Notes: generated by a model from the sequence alone, not told the origin. Counted from the first letter of the stretch, positions 1 to 9,627 are shown. The stretch: DNA of 64,000 bases from Marinobacterium jannaschii DSM 6295 (GCF_000620085.1 NZ_KK211066.1:134318-198317), one strand, 5' to 3'. Made by a program: numbers and translations.

Positions 1-1749
1 TTCCTGTTGCAACTGCTCCAGCGCTGCTTCTGCAGCTTCCAGCTTACCCGGCAGTTCATCCAGCTCTCGCTGAAGCTTGTAACTGAGTTTTTTCGGCTTA
101 GGTGCGGCTGGCTGAGCAGGCTTCTCCCGGGACTCGACAGGCTTATTCGCAGCTTTACTGACATCCTTGCCTGGACGCTGGCGCAACCAGTCATTGTAGC
201 CACCCACATAATCCCTGACCTGCCCGTTACCCTCAAACACCAGGGTACTGGTAACCACATTGTCGAGGAACTGTCGGTCATGGCTAACCAGCAGCACGGT
301 TCCGTCAAAATCCATCAGGATCTCTTCCAACAGTTCCAGAGTCTCGACGTCCAGGTCGTTGGTCGGCTCATCGAGCACCAGTATATTGGCCGGCTGGCTG
401 AACAGCTTGGCCAGCAGCACTCGGTTGCACTCGCCGCCGGACAGCGCCTTGACCGGTGTCCGTGCACGCTCCGGCGAGAACAGGAAATCACTCAGATAGC
501 TGATCATATGGCGCGAACGGCCATTGATCTCGATGGACTCCCGTCCACCGGCGATATTATCGATAATATTTTTCTCAGGATCGAGCTGGGCACGCAGCTG
601 ATCGAAATAGGCCACTTCCATCTTGGTGCCCAGGCGGACTTCGCCGGACTCCGGCTGAAGCCTTCCCAGAAGGATATTCAGCAGGGTACTTTTACCGGCA
701 CCATTCGGGCCGATCAGGCCAACGCGATCTCCTCGCTGCAGCAGGAAGTCCAGATTATCAATCAGCGTCTGCTCACCAAAGCTATGGCTCACCGATAAAA
801 GCTCGGTGACCAGTTTGCCGCTGCGACGGGCTTCCTCCATGTTAAAGCTGGCTTTACCCTGGCGTCCGCGACGCTCGGTACGCTCGGTACGCATCGCCTT
901 CAGCGCCCGGACCCGGCCTTCATTGCGGGTTCGACGGGCCTTAATGCCCTGCCTGATCCAGGTTTCTTCCTGCGCCAGCTTCTTATCAAACTCGGCGTTA
1001 CGACGTTCCTCTTCTGCCAGCAATTTCTCTTTGGCAACCTGGTAAGCGGAATAGTTACCCGGAAATGAAGTTAGCACTCCCCGATCCAGCTCGATAATAC
1101 GGGTTGCCAGCTTATCCACCAGCGCACGGTCATGGGAGATAAACAACAGACCACCGCGGAAATCCAGCAACTGCTGTTCCAGCCACTCGATCGTCTCGAT
1201 ATCCAGATGGTTCGTCGGCTCATCCAGCAGCAACAGCTGCGGTTCCTGTACCAGAGCCGCGCCTAAGGCTGCACGCCTCCGCCAACCGCCTGAGAGTTCG
1301 GACATTTTCTTGTTCGCCGGCAGTTCCAGCCGCTCCATCACACGAGCAACCCGCTGTTCCAGGTTCCAGCCATGCTGTGCCTCAATCGCGTGCTGCAGCC
1401 TCTCCAGCTCCTTCAGATCGGCATTCTCGGACACCGCCAGTTCATCGTAGGCATGACGCAACGCCTGCAGGTCCGCTAACCCTTCTGTCACCACCGCTTC
1501 CACTGAGCGTTCATCAGCAGCCGGCATTGCCTGCGGCAGCTCGGCTATTCGACAAGCGGGGTCCTGCCAGAACTCCCCCCCATCGGGTTTCTGGTGTCGG
1601 GCAATAACTTTCAGCAGGGTGGATTTTCCGGCACCATTCAGGCCAACAAGGGCCACACGTTCGCCCGGGTCGATCTGGAAATCGACCTGGTCCATCAGAG
1701 GTTTATCTCCGAACGCAACAGATACCTTGTCTAAACGAATCAGCGGCAT
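1..1749 (-). CDS. uup: ABC-F family ATPase Uup (C-terminus beyond the window)
   Basis: The minus strand is open from the ATG at 1749 to the window edge (583 codons), so the C-terminal tail is missing; full Uup is roughly 630 residues. Two ABC ATPase domains lie in tandem with no membrane segments. The first has Walker A GLNGAGKST (residues 36-44) and signature LSGGWRRR. The second has Walker A GPNGAGKST and signature LSGGECNR. Both are followed by LLLLDEPTNHLD- or LVLDEPTNDLD-type Walker B. The charged linker and the start of a basic, Glu-rich C-terminal region (KPKKLSYKLQRELDELPG) are typical of Uup, which binds branched DNA and ribosomes and is linked to precise transposon excision. It is divergent from the lytic transglycosylase gene. 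Assignment to the Uup subgroup is by this architecture; the ABC-F class is certain. Confidence 0.93.
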   Translation of the reverse strand, partial: MPLIRLDKVSVAFGDKPLMDQVDFQIDPGERVALVGLNGAGKSTLLKVIARHQKPDGGEFWQDPACRIAELPQAMPAADERSVEAVVTEGLADLQALRHAYDELAVSENADLKELERLQHAIEAQHGWNLEQRVARVMERLELPANKKMSELSGGWRRRAALGAALVQEPQLLLLDEPTNHLDIETIEWLEQQLLDFRGGLLFISHDRALVDKLATRIIELDRGVLTSFPGNYSAYQVAKEKLLAEEERRNAEFDKKLAQEETWIRQGIKARRTRNEGRVRALKAMRTERTERRGRQGKASFNMEEARRSGKLVTELLSVSHSFGEQTLIDNLDFLLQRGDRVGLIGPNGAGKSTLLNILLGRLQPESGEVRLGTKMEVAYFDQLRAQLDPEKNIIDNIAGGRESIEINGRSRHMISYLSDFLFSPERARTPVKALSGGECNRVLLAKLFSQPANILVLDEPTNDLDVETLELLEEILMDFDGTVLLVSHDRQFLDNVVTSTLVFEGNGQVRDYVGGYNDWLRQRPGKDVSKAANKPVESREKPAQPAAPKPKKLSYKLQRELDELPGKLEAAEAALEQLQQE

Positions 1750-2017
1750 AGCGTCTCAACTAATAAAATTTCAGAGGGCCACTATTCTACCCAAAATCTG
1801 CCGCTATGCATGAAATTACTTCAACCAGCAAATTTGGTCTTTCCATTGTCAGATCTATTGCCGTATATATACGTTATCTGTCGGGGTGGGCAGCAATGCC
1901 CGGCTAGATCTCCCCATATTTTTTCCCGGATCATTTCGCTATTTCCTTCCTGAGCCGCGGATTTCGGCATCAGGAAGCCGGGTTACTACAATTTTAATTT
2001 TTGTACTCTGAGGCACC

Positions 2018-4018
2018 ATGACACACCTTTGGACAGGGTTATCAAGGCGAACGGCATCGGCAATCACCGCCCTTATTCTGACTCTTTTTATGACCAGCCC
2101 GGCCAGCGCACTGACCGAAGCCACTTACAAAGATCAGCGCAAACAGTTTCAACAGGCACTTAAACTCCTGCAGCAGAAAAAGCTTACCCGGTTTGAGAAA
2201 AAACAGGCGGCCCTGAAATCCTACCCTTTACATGGCTATCTCGAGATGGCCTTCCTGAGCAAGTATCCGGAGAAAGCCAGCCAGGCCCGGATCAACCGGT
2301 TCTACAAAGCCAACTCGCCCAGCCCGCTGCCTGCCAGAGTTAACAGACGCTGGCTGGATTATCTGGCGCGAAAAAATCACTGGCGCTCTTACCTCACAGC
2401 CTATCGCCAGCATCCCGATCGCGCCGTTGTCTATCAGTGCCATCAGAAGACCGCGTTATTAAAGACCGGCAGGCGTGCAGAAGCCCTCAAATCGGCCCCC
2501 TCCCTGTGGATGGTCGGCCACTCCCAGCCTGATGCCTGCGATCCGCTATTCAAAGCCTGGATGGCAGAAAAGAAACCCCGCTCCGAGCAGGGCCTGAAGC
2601 GCTACTGGCTAGCCATCGGCCAGAACAACCTCGGACTGGCGAAATACCTTGAACGCTATATCACCAAGGCACCTCACAAGAAGCAGGTCACGCTGTTCAA
2701 GAAGATCCAGAAAGCCCCGAATAAGATCCTTTCTTCAGATCCGAAACAACTGTCTCCACAGGCCCATTCGGCACTGTATAGCTATGCTTTCAAGCGATTG
2801 CTGCGTAAAAACCGCCAAAAGACAGCTGAAACATGGCTCCAGTATCGCGCTAGACATTCGCTGCAAGGCAAACAGCGTAGCGTTATCGATCAGCTGATCA
2901 GTCGCCGCCTGGCTGCAAACTACGACCCGAAAGCGGAAGCACTGATCAGTAAGATCGATCACGATTACAGCTACCCTGATATCACTGAGTGGCGTATCCG
3001 CAATGCCCTGAAAGAGCAAGACTGGAAAGGCGTTGCCCGGCTAATCGGCAAGCTGCCTGAAGAGTCACAGAAGAAAGACCAGTGGGTTTACTGGAAAGGC
3101 GTGGCTTACTCCCAAACCGCTAAGTCAGGTATCAAGCCGGCTACACTGTTTGGCGACCTGACCAAGGAACGTAGCTTTTATGGCTTTCTTGCGGCCGAGC
3201 TGAGCGAGACCCCTTTCCAGCTTAATCAGGCCAAGGCTGCAGGCAATACAACCAGCATAAAACGCCTGTCTAAGATCGCAGGGTTTGCGCGCGCGCATGA
3301 GCTATATCGCCTGAATCGCAAGATCGAGGCGAACCGCGAATGGCGTACGGTCTGGAATAAGCTGAACGAAGATGATAAGAAAGCTGCCGGCCATCTTGCT
3401 TTGTCATGGGGATGGCATCACCGCGCGATTTTCAATGTCGTTCGTACGCGCCACTGGGACGATCTTGCCCCTCGCTTCCCACGGGCCCATGAAAAATTGT
3501 TCCGCAAGCACGCGATTAAAAACAGGATTGACCGGACCTGGCCACTTGCCGTCGCCCGCCAGGAAAGCGCTCTTTCACCGACAGCCCGTTCTCACGCCGG
3601 TGCCCGGGGCCTGATGCAGCTAATGCCCAAAACCGCCAAACGTACAGCCAGGAAGCACAAAGTCCGTTACCGGGGTGTTGCCGACCTGTCCCGCCCTGAG
3701 GTAAACATCGCACTGGGTACCGCTTACCTGGGTGAGATGCTTAACAAGTTTGGTCAGAACAGGGCTTATGCGACCGCCGCCTACAATGCCGGGCCGGCAC
3801 GGGTATCTCGCTGGCTAAAAGACCGGGGGGATCTGCCGCTCGATATCTGGATTGAGACCATTCCGTTTAACGAAACACGCCGTTATGTGCAGAACGTACT
3901 GGCATTCAGGGTGATCTATGACCGCATGGCCGGTAAGAAAGGCAACCTGCTGACCAACGAAGAGGTCGACTCGCTGGTAATAAACCAAACCCAGGGTACA
4001 ACCCTTCGCCCGCTATAA
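2018..4018 (+). CDS. slt: Soluble lytic murein transglycosylase (Slt70 type)
   Basis: This 666-residue periplasmic enzyme cleaves the MurNAc-GlcNAc bond of peptidoglycan to give 1,6-anhydro-muropeptides. An N-terminal signal peptide (residues 1 to about 32, ending ASA) precedes a long alpha-helical superhelical U/L region. The C-terminal SLT (goose-lysozyme-like) domain follows, with ARQESALSP carrying the catalytic Glu516, then GARGLMQLMPKTA and AYNAGPARV. Length and domain order match Slt70. The ATG is preceded by a TGAGG ribosome site. The gene converges on nagA, across a 10-bp hairpin. Its position next to GlcNAc kinase and NagA genes fits a role in wall turnover and recycling, though the two are on opposite strands. 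Confidence 0.95.
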   Translation: MTHLWTGLSRRTASAITALILTLFMTSPASALTEATYKDQRKQFQQALKLLQQKKLTRFEKKQAALKSYPLHGYLEMAFLSKYPEKASQARINRFYKANSPSPLPARVNRRWLDYLARKNHWRSYLTAYRQHPDRAVVYQCHQKTALLKTGRRAEALKSAPSLWMVGHSQPDACDPLFKAWMAEKKPRSEQGLKRYWLAIGQNNLGLAKYLERYITKAPHKKQVTLFKKIQKAPNKILSSDPKQLSPQAHSALYSYAFKRLLRKNRQKTAETWLQYRARHSLQGKQRSVIDQLISRRLAANYDPKAEALISKIDHDYSYPDITEWRIRNALKEQDWKGVARLIGKLPEESQKKDQWVYWKGVAYSQTAKSGIKPATLFGDLTKERSFYGFLAAELSETPFQLNQAKAAGNTTSIKRLSKIAGFARAHELYRLNRKIEANREWRTVWNKLNEDDKKAAGHLALSWGWHHRAIFNVVRTRHWDDLAPRFPRAHEKLFRKHAIKNRIDRTWPLAVARQESALSPTARSHAGARGLMQLMPKTAKRTARKHKVRYRGVADLSRPEVNIALGTAYLGEMLNKFGQNRAYATAAYNAGPARVSRWLKDRGDLPLDIWIETIPFNETRRYVQNVLAFRVIYDRMAGKKGNLLTNEEVDSLVINQTQGTTLRPL

Positions 4019-4025
4019 CAGACCG

Positions 4026-4054
4026 GGGCACTGGCAGCATTGCGGCCAGTGCCC
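4026..4054. terminator. Hairpin between convergent slt and nagA
   Basis: A perfect 10-bp inverted repeat (GGGCACTGGC, 9-nt loop, GCCAGTGCCC) fills the 42-nt gap between the two converging stop codons. There is only a weak T-rich tail on either strand, so it is a likely but not ideal bidirectional terminator. Confidence 0.6.
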
Positions 4055-4060
4055 ACGCCT

Positions 4061-5221
4061 TTACGACGCCCCGCAATCGTAGCGCTGACCGGCACCCTTC
4101 ACCCAGCTTTGACGCACGTTAAGGCCTTCATCCAGAACCAGCAGATCTGCCTGATATCCGGCTGCGATCCGGCCAATTCGGTTATCAGCCCCTAATGCCG
4201 CGGCCGGATAGAGCGACGCCATCCGCAGCGCCTCTTCAAGCGAAACCCCAAGCCAGCTGACTGCATTACGCACCGCCTGATTCATGGTCAGATCCGAACC
4301 GGCCAGGGTACCATCGGCGGTTGTAACCCGCCCTTCGGCACGAAATATAGGCTGCCCACAGAGCTCAAGCTCACTCTGCTCCGAGCCTACCGTGTGAACC
4401 GCATCAGTCACCAAAAATACGGAGCCTGCGGGCTTAGCCCGGAGAGCCACTTTCAGCGCCGCTGCATGTACATGGAAGCCATCAGCGATCACCCCACACC
4501 AACTGTGATCAGATAGCAGTGCAGCGCCTACCACGCCGGGTGCCCTGGAATTTAGCTGACTCATTGCATTATAAAGGTGGGTAAACCCCGTCACCCCTGA
4601 GACCAACGCCATCCCGACCTGTTCGAAGGTCGCATCACTGTGGCCAATTGCCACCACATGACCCAGCGCAACCTGCTGCGCTATCCATTCACCTGTAACC
4701 CTCTCCGGAGCGACGGTGAGCAGCACCGCCGCGTCCGAGGGCAGCGATGCCAGCAGCTTGGAAAATTCAGGATCCGGCTCACGAAGCACAGCCGCATTAT
4801 GTACCCCACGCTTGGCCTGACTAAGGTAGGGCCCCTCCAGATGCAGACCAAGAATCCCCGGTTCATCAGCGCTACAGGCGTCAGCAATCGCCTCGACAGC
4901 GGATATCATCACGTCAAAACGATCACTGATCAGGGTCGGCAACATTGATGTAGTCCCAAAACGCCGATGGGCAGCAAATATCGATCGCAGCGCGGCAACA
5001 TCAGGCTGATCATTAAACAGCACCCCGGCACCACCATTGACCTGAAGATCAACAAAGCCCGGCACCAGCATCTGCCCCTGCAGATCGATCAGCTGATCCG
5101 CATCGGGACCTGTCGCCTGAGGGCCGACCGAGACGATTTTGCCGCCATCAACTACGACACAGCAATCCTGACAAAACTGTTCCCCGTCAAATACCGGGCC
5201 GTTGTAAAAGCAATAACGCAT
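4061..5221 (-). CDS. nagA: N-acetylglucosamine-6-phosphate deacetylase
   Basis: This 386-residue cytoplasmic metal-dependent amidohydrolase converts GlcNAc-6-P to GlcN-6-P and acetate. Family motifs are present: GFVDLQVNGG near the N-terminus, HLEGPYLS, IGHSDATFEQ, THLYNAMS and LVTDAVHTVG with the catalytic Asp. The start chosen (MRYCFYNGPVF) lies 4 nt after the kinase stop and has a GGGAGAG ribosome site. A longer upstream extension is open but would overlap the kinase gene. It is the last gene of a four-gene unit. No nagB deaminase or GlcNAc transporter is visible here, so the GlcN-6-P may feed UDP-GlcNAc synthesis. Confidence 0.94.
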   Translation of the reverse strand: MRYCFYNGPVFDGEQFCQDCCVVVDGGKIVSVGPQATGPDADQLIDLQGQMLVPGFVDLQVNGGAGVLFNDQPDVAALRSIFAAHRRFGTTSMLPTLISDRFDVMISAVEAIADACSADEPGILGLHLEGPYLSQAKRGVHNAAVLREPDPEFSKLLASLPSDAAVLLTVAPERVTGEWIAQQVALGHVVAIGHSDATFEQVGMALVSGVTGFTHLYNAMSQLNSRAPGVVGAALLSDHSWCGVIADGFHVHAAALKVALRAKPAGSVFLVTDAVHTVGSEQSELELCGQPIFRAEGRVTTADGTLAGSDLTMNQAVRNAVSWLGVSLEEALRMASLYPAAALGADNRIGRIAAGYQADLLVLDEGLNVRQSWVKGAGQRYDCGAS

Positions 5222-5225
5222 CCAG

Positions 5226-6107
5226 CTACTCTCCCGACAACCGCTGACGCGCGAGCAACCAGGCGCCGGTGAGCGCATCACTCTCGGCGTCGACCAGCAT
5301 TAAGCTGAGCTGCGCATCTAACCAGGGCCTGATCGCTTCCGCCAGACCGCCCAACAGAGCAACACGCGTCACGCCCATCGACTGCAACCGCTGCAGATAG
5401 CCGTCGATATCGTCAGCCTGCCGCCGCAACAGCTCTTCTGCAGCCAGGTCCCCCTGAACTGCATAGGCGAAAACCCGCGGCGCATATGCCGCATAGTCAG
5501 CCGGCCTGGCCCTTATATGCCATTCCACAAGCTGTGCAGGCTGATGCTTAAAATCCTGCATCACTGCATATAGCAGCGGAGATTGCTCAACGACTCCGTC
5601 GTACGCCAGCAAGGCTCGCTCCAATAAGCGCAGGCCCAGCACAGCTCCGCTGCCCTGATCTGAAACCGGGAATCCCCAGCCACCGAGGACGCGGTATTCT
5701 CCGGCCTGATTCACGACCACACAGGAACCGGTACCCAGAATCATCACCGCCCCCTCCTTACCGGAGTGGGCACCAAGGCAGGCCGTGTAGGCATCACTTT
5801 CCACCACCAGATCACGGAACGGATGCGGATACTGTTGCACCCGCTGCCGATCTGCGGGACTGACAACACCTGCCAGCCCGACCCCGACCCGCATACGGCC
5901 CAGGTTCTCATCTGACATCCCCGCAGCGGACAGCAGCTTACGCAGTGCGGTATGGATCGCACCATATGTGACATCGATGCCCAGCTGAAGATTAGCACTG
6001 CCTGAATCAGCCTCGGCGATAATCTGCCCCTGCGGATCATAAAGCCTCAACCGACAGCGCGTGCCACCGCCATCTATCGCCAGCCAAAGCGCATCACGTT
6101 CAGACAT
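5226..6107 (-). CDS. BadF/BadG-family sugar kinase (glucosamine or GlcNAc kinase)
   Basis: This is a 293-residue ASKHA-fold kinase. The N-terminal phosphate loop AIDGGGTRCRLRL, a central ILGTGSCVVV adenosine/phosphate motif and GGWGFPVSDQGSGAVLG are those of the GspK/NAGK group. It is therefore expected to phosphorylate glucosamine or N-acetylglucosamine with ATP. Sitting directly before nagA, it most likely makes GlcNAc-6-P as the NagA substrate. The start MSERDALWLA has an AGGA site 5 nt upstream and overlaps the end of tatD by 8 nt. An ATG two codons earlier is also possible. Preference between GlcN and GlcNAc cannot be read from sequence. Confidence 0.85.
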   Translation of the reverse strand: MSERDALWLAIDGGGTRCRLRLYDPQGQIIAEADSGSANLQLGIDVTYGAIHTALRKLLSAAGMSDENLGRMRVGVGLAGVVSPADRQRVQQYPHPFRDLVVESDAYTACLGAHSGKEGAVMILGTGSCVVVNQAGEYRVLGGWGFPVSDQGSGAVLGLRLLERALLAYDGVVEQSPLLYAVMQDFKHQPAQLVEWHIRARPADYAAYAPRVFAYAVQGDLAAEELLRRQADDIDGYLQRLQSMGVTRVALLGGLAEAIRPWLDAQLSLMLVDAESDALTGAWLLARQRLSGE

Positions 6108-6933
6108 TTGCATCCTGTATTCCCGGCAGACTGAAAAAGCGGCGGGCGTTTGCCGAGGTTTGTGCTGCCAGCTGCTGCGGCGCAATGTTCAGATGAGCAG
6201 CGATACGCTGACAGATATGCACCAGATTGACCGGCTCATTACGACGTGTCTTAGGTTTGGGCTTCAGGTCCCGTGGCATCAGGTAAGGTGCATCGGTTTC
6301 CAGCATCAGCCGGCCTGGGGGAATCTCAGACAACAGCGGTATAAGATGTGCGCCGCGTCGCTCATCACAGACCCAGCCCGTTATACCGATATGAAGATCG
6401 AGGTCCAGATAGCGATAGAGGTCACGCTTTTCCGCCGTAAAACAGTGCACCACCGCCTCGGGGAAATGATCCCGGTAATGCTTTAGCATCTCGAACACCC
6501 GCTGACCCGCATCTCGCTCATGCACAAACAGCGGCATCGCCAGCTCGGCAGCCAGCTCGATTTGCGCTGCAAAAGCCTGCTCCTGCTGCTCCGGTAACGA
6601 GAAATTACGGTTAAAATCGAGCCCGGTCTCTCCGACAGCACACACAGCCGGCTGCAGGCAAAGTGACTTCAGGGTTTTCAGCGACGAAGCGGCGTAATCC
6701 TTGGCATAGTGGGGATGTATACCCGCAGTGGCGTAGCAAACCCCGGGGTACTGTTCCGCCAGCCGCAGCACCGCTTCGCTCTCGGCTTCAGTCGTACCGG
6801 TCAGGATCATCTGCCCGACACCGGCCTCGACCGCCCTTGTAATCACTGCTTCACGATCGGCATCAAAGCAGTCATCCGCCAGATTGACACCGATATCAAC
6901 AAGATCTAACGCCTCAGGCACAGTTTCACTCAC
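6100..6933 (-). CDS. tatD: TatD family metal-dependent hydrolase/DNase
   Basis: This 277-residue TIM-barrel hydrolase of the TatD family has metal-dependent 3'-5' exonuclease activity on DNA/RNA ends in characterised members. Visible motifs are DIGVNLADDCFD (which differs from the usual DxHxH and is the TatD rather than YcfH/YjjV form), GIHPHYAKD, VGETGLDFNRN, FVHERDAG, VHCFTAEKRD and ETDAPYLMPRDL. The start used is a GTG at 6933 preceded by AGGGG at 7 nt. It overlaps the stop of the glutaredoxin-like gene by 8 nt. A TTG eight codons upstream is open but lacks a site. It is the second gene of the unit. Confidence 0.92.
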   Translation of the reverse strand: MSETVPEALDLVDIGVNLADDCFDADREAVITRAVEAGVGQMILTGTTEAESEAVLRLAEQYPGVCYATAGIHPHYAKDYAASSLKTLKSLCLQPAVCAVGETGLDFNRNFSLPEQQEQAFAAQIELAAELAMPLFVHERDAGQRVFEMLKHYRDHFPEAVVHCFTAEKRDLYRYLDLDLHIGITGWVCDERRGAHLIPLLSEIPPGRLMLETDAPYLMPRDLKPKPKTRRNEPVNLVHICQRIAAHLNIAPQQLAAQTSANARRFFSLPGIQDANV

Positions 6934-7177
6934 TCTGAAGCCCCTGTAGAAACTCAATCAACCCGGCCTGGTCAAATGGCCAGCCAAGCTCCTTACCGCT
7001 GGTCTCATCAACCAGCACCGGTATGCGAACAGCGTAGCGATCCATAAGCCCGTCATCATCGGCAATATCCTGCTCGTCAACCTGATATTCCGCCGGATTC
7101 ATGGTGTGTATCAATATCTCAGCCGCCACCTCGCAAAGGTGGCATCCCAGGGTACTCATCAAGGTGAGCTGTCTCAT
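6926..7177 (-). CDS. Glutaredoxin-like protein (DUF836 type)
   Basis: This is a small 83-residue thioredoxin-fold protein with a CHLC redox pair (Cys12, Cys15) right after the first beta strand (RQLTLMSTLGCHLC). A cis-proline region VRIPVLV follows, as in the DUF836/glutaredoxin-like family. The longer open frame upstream to 7363 is out of character, and the ATG at 7177 with AGGGCC upstream fits the family length. It is the first gene of the unit that runs into tatD, the sugar kinase and nagA. Its substrate is unknown, and the link to the amino-sugar genes may be coincidental. Confidence 0.82.
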   Translation of the reverse strand: MRQLTLMSTLGCHLCEVAAEILIHTMNPAEYQVDEQDIADDDGLMDRYAVRIPVLVDETSGKELGWPFDQAGLIEFLQGLQSE

Positions 7178-7681
7178 CAGTAAGGCCCTATCAAGAACGA
7201 ATCCGTCTATTCTACATTGCCCCGCACCGAGACGGCAGATCTGCCGCCACTCGCGGCCAAAAAGCCGTTTTCCGCAAGCTGTACTACACTTCATTGCGGC
7301 ACTGCAAAAACCGGACTTTACCGACACCTGCCAGCCAGCAACTGCGCGGAGGGCGACCAGCACAGACTGCTATATGAATGCAATATTTGTGTGAGACTAT
7401 GCTCAGATCAGACTTTGGAACCGATTTTAGTCACACATTAGTCGCATCAAATGCGGAACGACTTGTCATCAGGCTATCAGGTTACATAAGCTGGTGGTGA
7501 TGCTTTTTGTATATCCGGTACCGAGTGACCGGGTAGTTAGCACCTTAGCGCCATACCCGCCGCAGCGTCAGCTGCCCGGGAAACTGACAATAACAATAAG
7601 AAACAGTACCTCTTGAAAAAGAGCCAACTACAGCATTACGTCCGAAACACGGATTGAGACGATGAAAGGCGATTTTTAAAT
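7178..7681. other. Intergenic region before the PHA synthase gene
   Basis: About 500 nt between the divergent glutaredoxin-like and phaC genes, with no convincing open frame. A loose inverted repeat (TGTGTGAGACT near 7388 and AGTCACACA near 7428) flanks about 35 nt. No -35/-10 pair was good enough to call. It is a plausible site for phaC control, but nothing more is supported. Confidence 0.4.
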
Positions 7682-9424
7682 ATGGATACAAACAGCAGCA
7701 TGCTTAACAATCCTCAGGAATTTGTCGACTACCTGAACACAGAGACCCAGAAAGTTCTGGAAATGTACTCTACGTCCGGTGGCGACGATGTATTCCGACA
7801 GCTAGCACAGTCCTGGACCGAGCTCGCCACGCGCTCATGGGAAGACCCCACAGTCTGGATCAGAGCTATCACTGACTATCAGCAGAGCCAGCTGAATCTT
7901 TGGCGCAACCTGCTCACCGGCAACACATCTGAAACACCGGTAGCAGAACCCGCCCGGGGTGACCGCCGCTTCCAGTCCGAGGAGTGGAGCAAAAACCCGA
8001 TTTTCGACTACATCAAACAGTCTTACCTGCTGAGTTCACGACTGATTCAGGAAATGGCATCCAACGCCAACCTGTCTGAAAAGGAACAGAAGAAGCTCGA
8101 GTTCTACACAAACCAGTATATCGATGCACTGTCGCCAACCAACTTCGCGATTACGAACCCCGAGGTGTTGCAGCAGGCCCTTGAAACCAAAGGGCAGAGC
8201 CTTGTCGATGGCCTGAAGAACCTGCTCACGGATATGGACAAGGGCCGGATCTCGATGACCGACGAGACCGCTTTCGATCTGGGCACCAACCTCGCCAAAA
8301 CCGAAGGCAGCGTCGTTTTCGAAAACGATATGTTCCAGCTGATCCAGTACAAGCCGCTGACCGAGCAGCAGTTTGAGCGCCCGACGCTGATCGTTCCCCC
8401 GAGCATCAATAAGTTCTATATCCTCGACCTGCAGGAACACAACTCTTTCGTGCGCTACTGTGTCGAACAGGGGCAGACAACGTTCCTCATCTCCTGGCTG
8501 AACCCAACCGCCGAACAGAGCGACATCAGCTGGGATGACTACGTTGAAAAAGGCGTACTGAAAGCCACTGAAGTGGTCAAATCAATCTGCGAGTCAGACA
8601 AGGTCAACGCCGTTGCATGGTGCGTCGGCGGTACTATCCTGGCCACTTCGCTGGCGGTCATGGCTGCGCGTAAGAATACCGACATTGCATCCGCCACCTT
8701 CTTTACAACACTGGTGGACTTCACCGATCCAGGTGATATCGGCGTATTCATCGACGATCAGCAGGTCAAACAGCTGGAAACCAAGGTTAACAATCAGGGC
8801 ATATTGCACGGTCGCGAACTTGCAACCTCTTTTAATATGCTGCGCTCTAATGACCTGATCTGGTCCTATGTGGTCAATAATTACCTCAAAGGCCAGACAC
8901 CGCCTCCGTTTGACATCCTCTACTGGAACAGCGATTCAACCAACCTGCCTGCCAATATGTACACCTTCTACATCAACAATATGTATGTAGAAAACAAGTT
9001 GTCAGAAAAGAATGCGCTGACCATCTGTGGCGAGAAGATCAATCTGAGTAACATCAAGATCCCGGTCTACTTCCTCTCCACCATTGAGGACCACATCGCC
9101 CCCTGGAAAGGTACCTTCAAAGGCACTGAACTGATGAAAGGCAGTGTTGAGTTCGTACTGGGAGCCAGCGGCCACGTCGCCGGCGTGATTAACCCGGCAT
9201 CGAAAAACCGCCGCAATTACTGGGTTAAAGGCGAACTCGGTAAAGGTGCCGAGCACTGGCTGGAGTCAGCCGAGCGCAAAGATGGCTCCTGGTGGCCTCA
9301 CTGGGCTGAATGGCTGAAGCGTCGCGCCGGCAAGAAGATGGATGCCCGCGCCGATTACGGTAATGCGACCTTTAAAGCGATCGAACCCGCTCCAGGCCGT
9401 TACGTTAAAGTACGTCACAGCTAA
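7682..9424 (+). CDS. phaC: Class I poly(3-hydroxyalkanoate) synthase
   Basis: This 580-residue cytoplasmic enzyme polymerises (R)-3-hydroxyacyl-CoA into PHA storage granules. The alpha/beta-hydrolase core carries a lipase-like box AWCVGGT with nucleophile Cys314, Asp470 in TIEDHIAPW, and His498 in GASGHVAG. Spacing and length match class I (PhaC only, about 590 residues). The N-terminal granule/PhaM-binding-like region is present. No phaA, phaB, phaP or phaR lies nearby, so the gene stands alone. A 12-bp hairpin follows it. The residue before the Cys is Trp where Tyr is commoner. Confidence 0.95.
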   Translation: MDTNSSMLNNPQEFVDYLNTETQKVLEMYSTSGGDDVFRQLAQSWTELATRSWEDPTVWIRAITDYQQSQLNLWRNLLTGNTSETPVAEPARGDRRFQSEEWSKNPIFDYIKQSYLLSSRLIQEMASNANLSEKEQKKLEFYTNQYIDALSPTNFAITNPEVLQQALETKGQSLVDGLKNLLTDMDKGRISMTDETAFDLGTNLAKTEGSVVFENDMFQLIQYKPLTEQQFERPTLIVPPSINKFYILDLQEHNSFVRYCVEQGQTTFLISWLNPTAEQSDISWDDYVEKGVLKATEVVKSICESDKVNAVAWCVGGTILATSLAVMAARKNTDIASATFFTTLVDFTDPGDIGVFIDDQQVKQLETKVNNQGILHGRELATSFNMLRSNDLIWSYVVNNYLKGQTPPPFDILYWNSDSTNLPANMYTFYINNMYVENKLSEKNALTICGEKINLSNIKIPVYFLSTIEDHIAPWKGTFKGTELMKGSVEFVLGASGHVAGVINPASKNRRNYWVKGELGKGAEHWLESAERKDGSWWPHWAEWLKRRAGKKMDARADYGNATFKAIEPAPGRYVKVRHS

Positions 9425-9440
9425 GCACGACGCCGTTACA

Positions 9441-9469
9441 GCGGGAGGCACTCTGGCAGTGCCTCCCGC
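9441..9469 (+). terminator. Hairpin after phaC
   Basis: A perfect 12-bp stem (GCGGGAGGCACT / AGTGCCTCCCGC) with a 5-nt loop starts 16 nt after the phaC stop. There is no T run, so it may stabilise the 3' end rather than terminate by itself. Confidence 0.6.
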
Positions 9470-9627
9470 CTCTCCCCGCACCGACTCTCCCATCGCCTTC
9501 ACGCCCCAATCCGTGCATACTTGACCTTCACTGGATGAGTGCAGCCTGTAACCTCTATTGGCAACATCAGCTGACTCCGACATCAGGGTGATAGTCGCCC
9601 GCACCTGATTACCTCTGCCGAAGCCAT

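Noticed and set aside
1862-1873. CGTATATATACG palindrome upstream of slt
   Set aside because: An isolated AT-rich palindrome in a promoter gap, with no second copy or known match.
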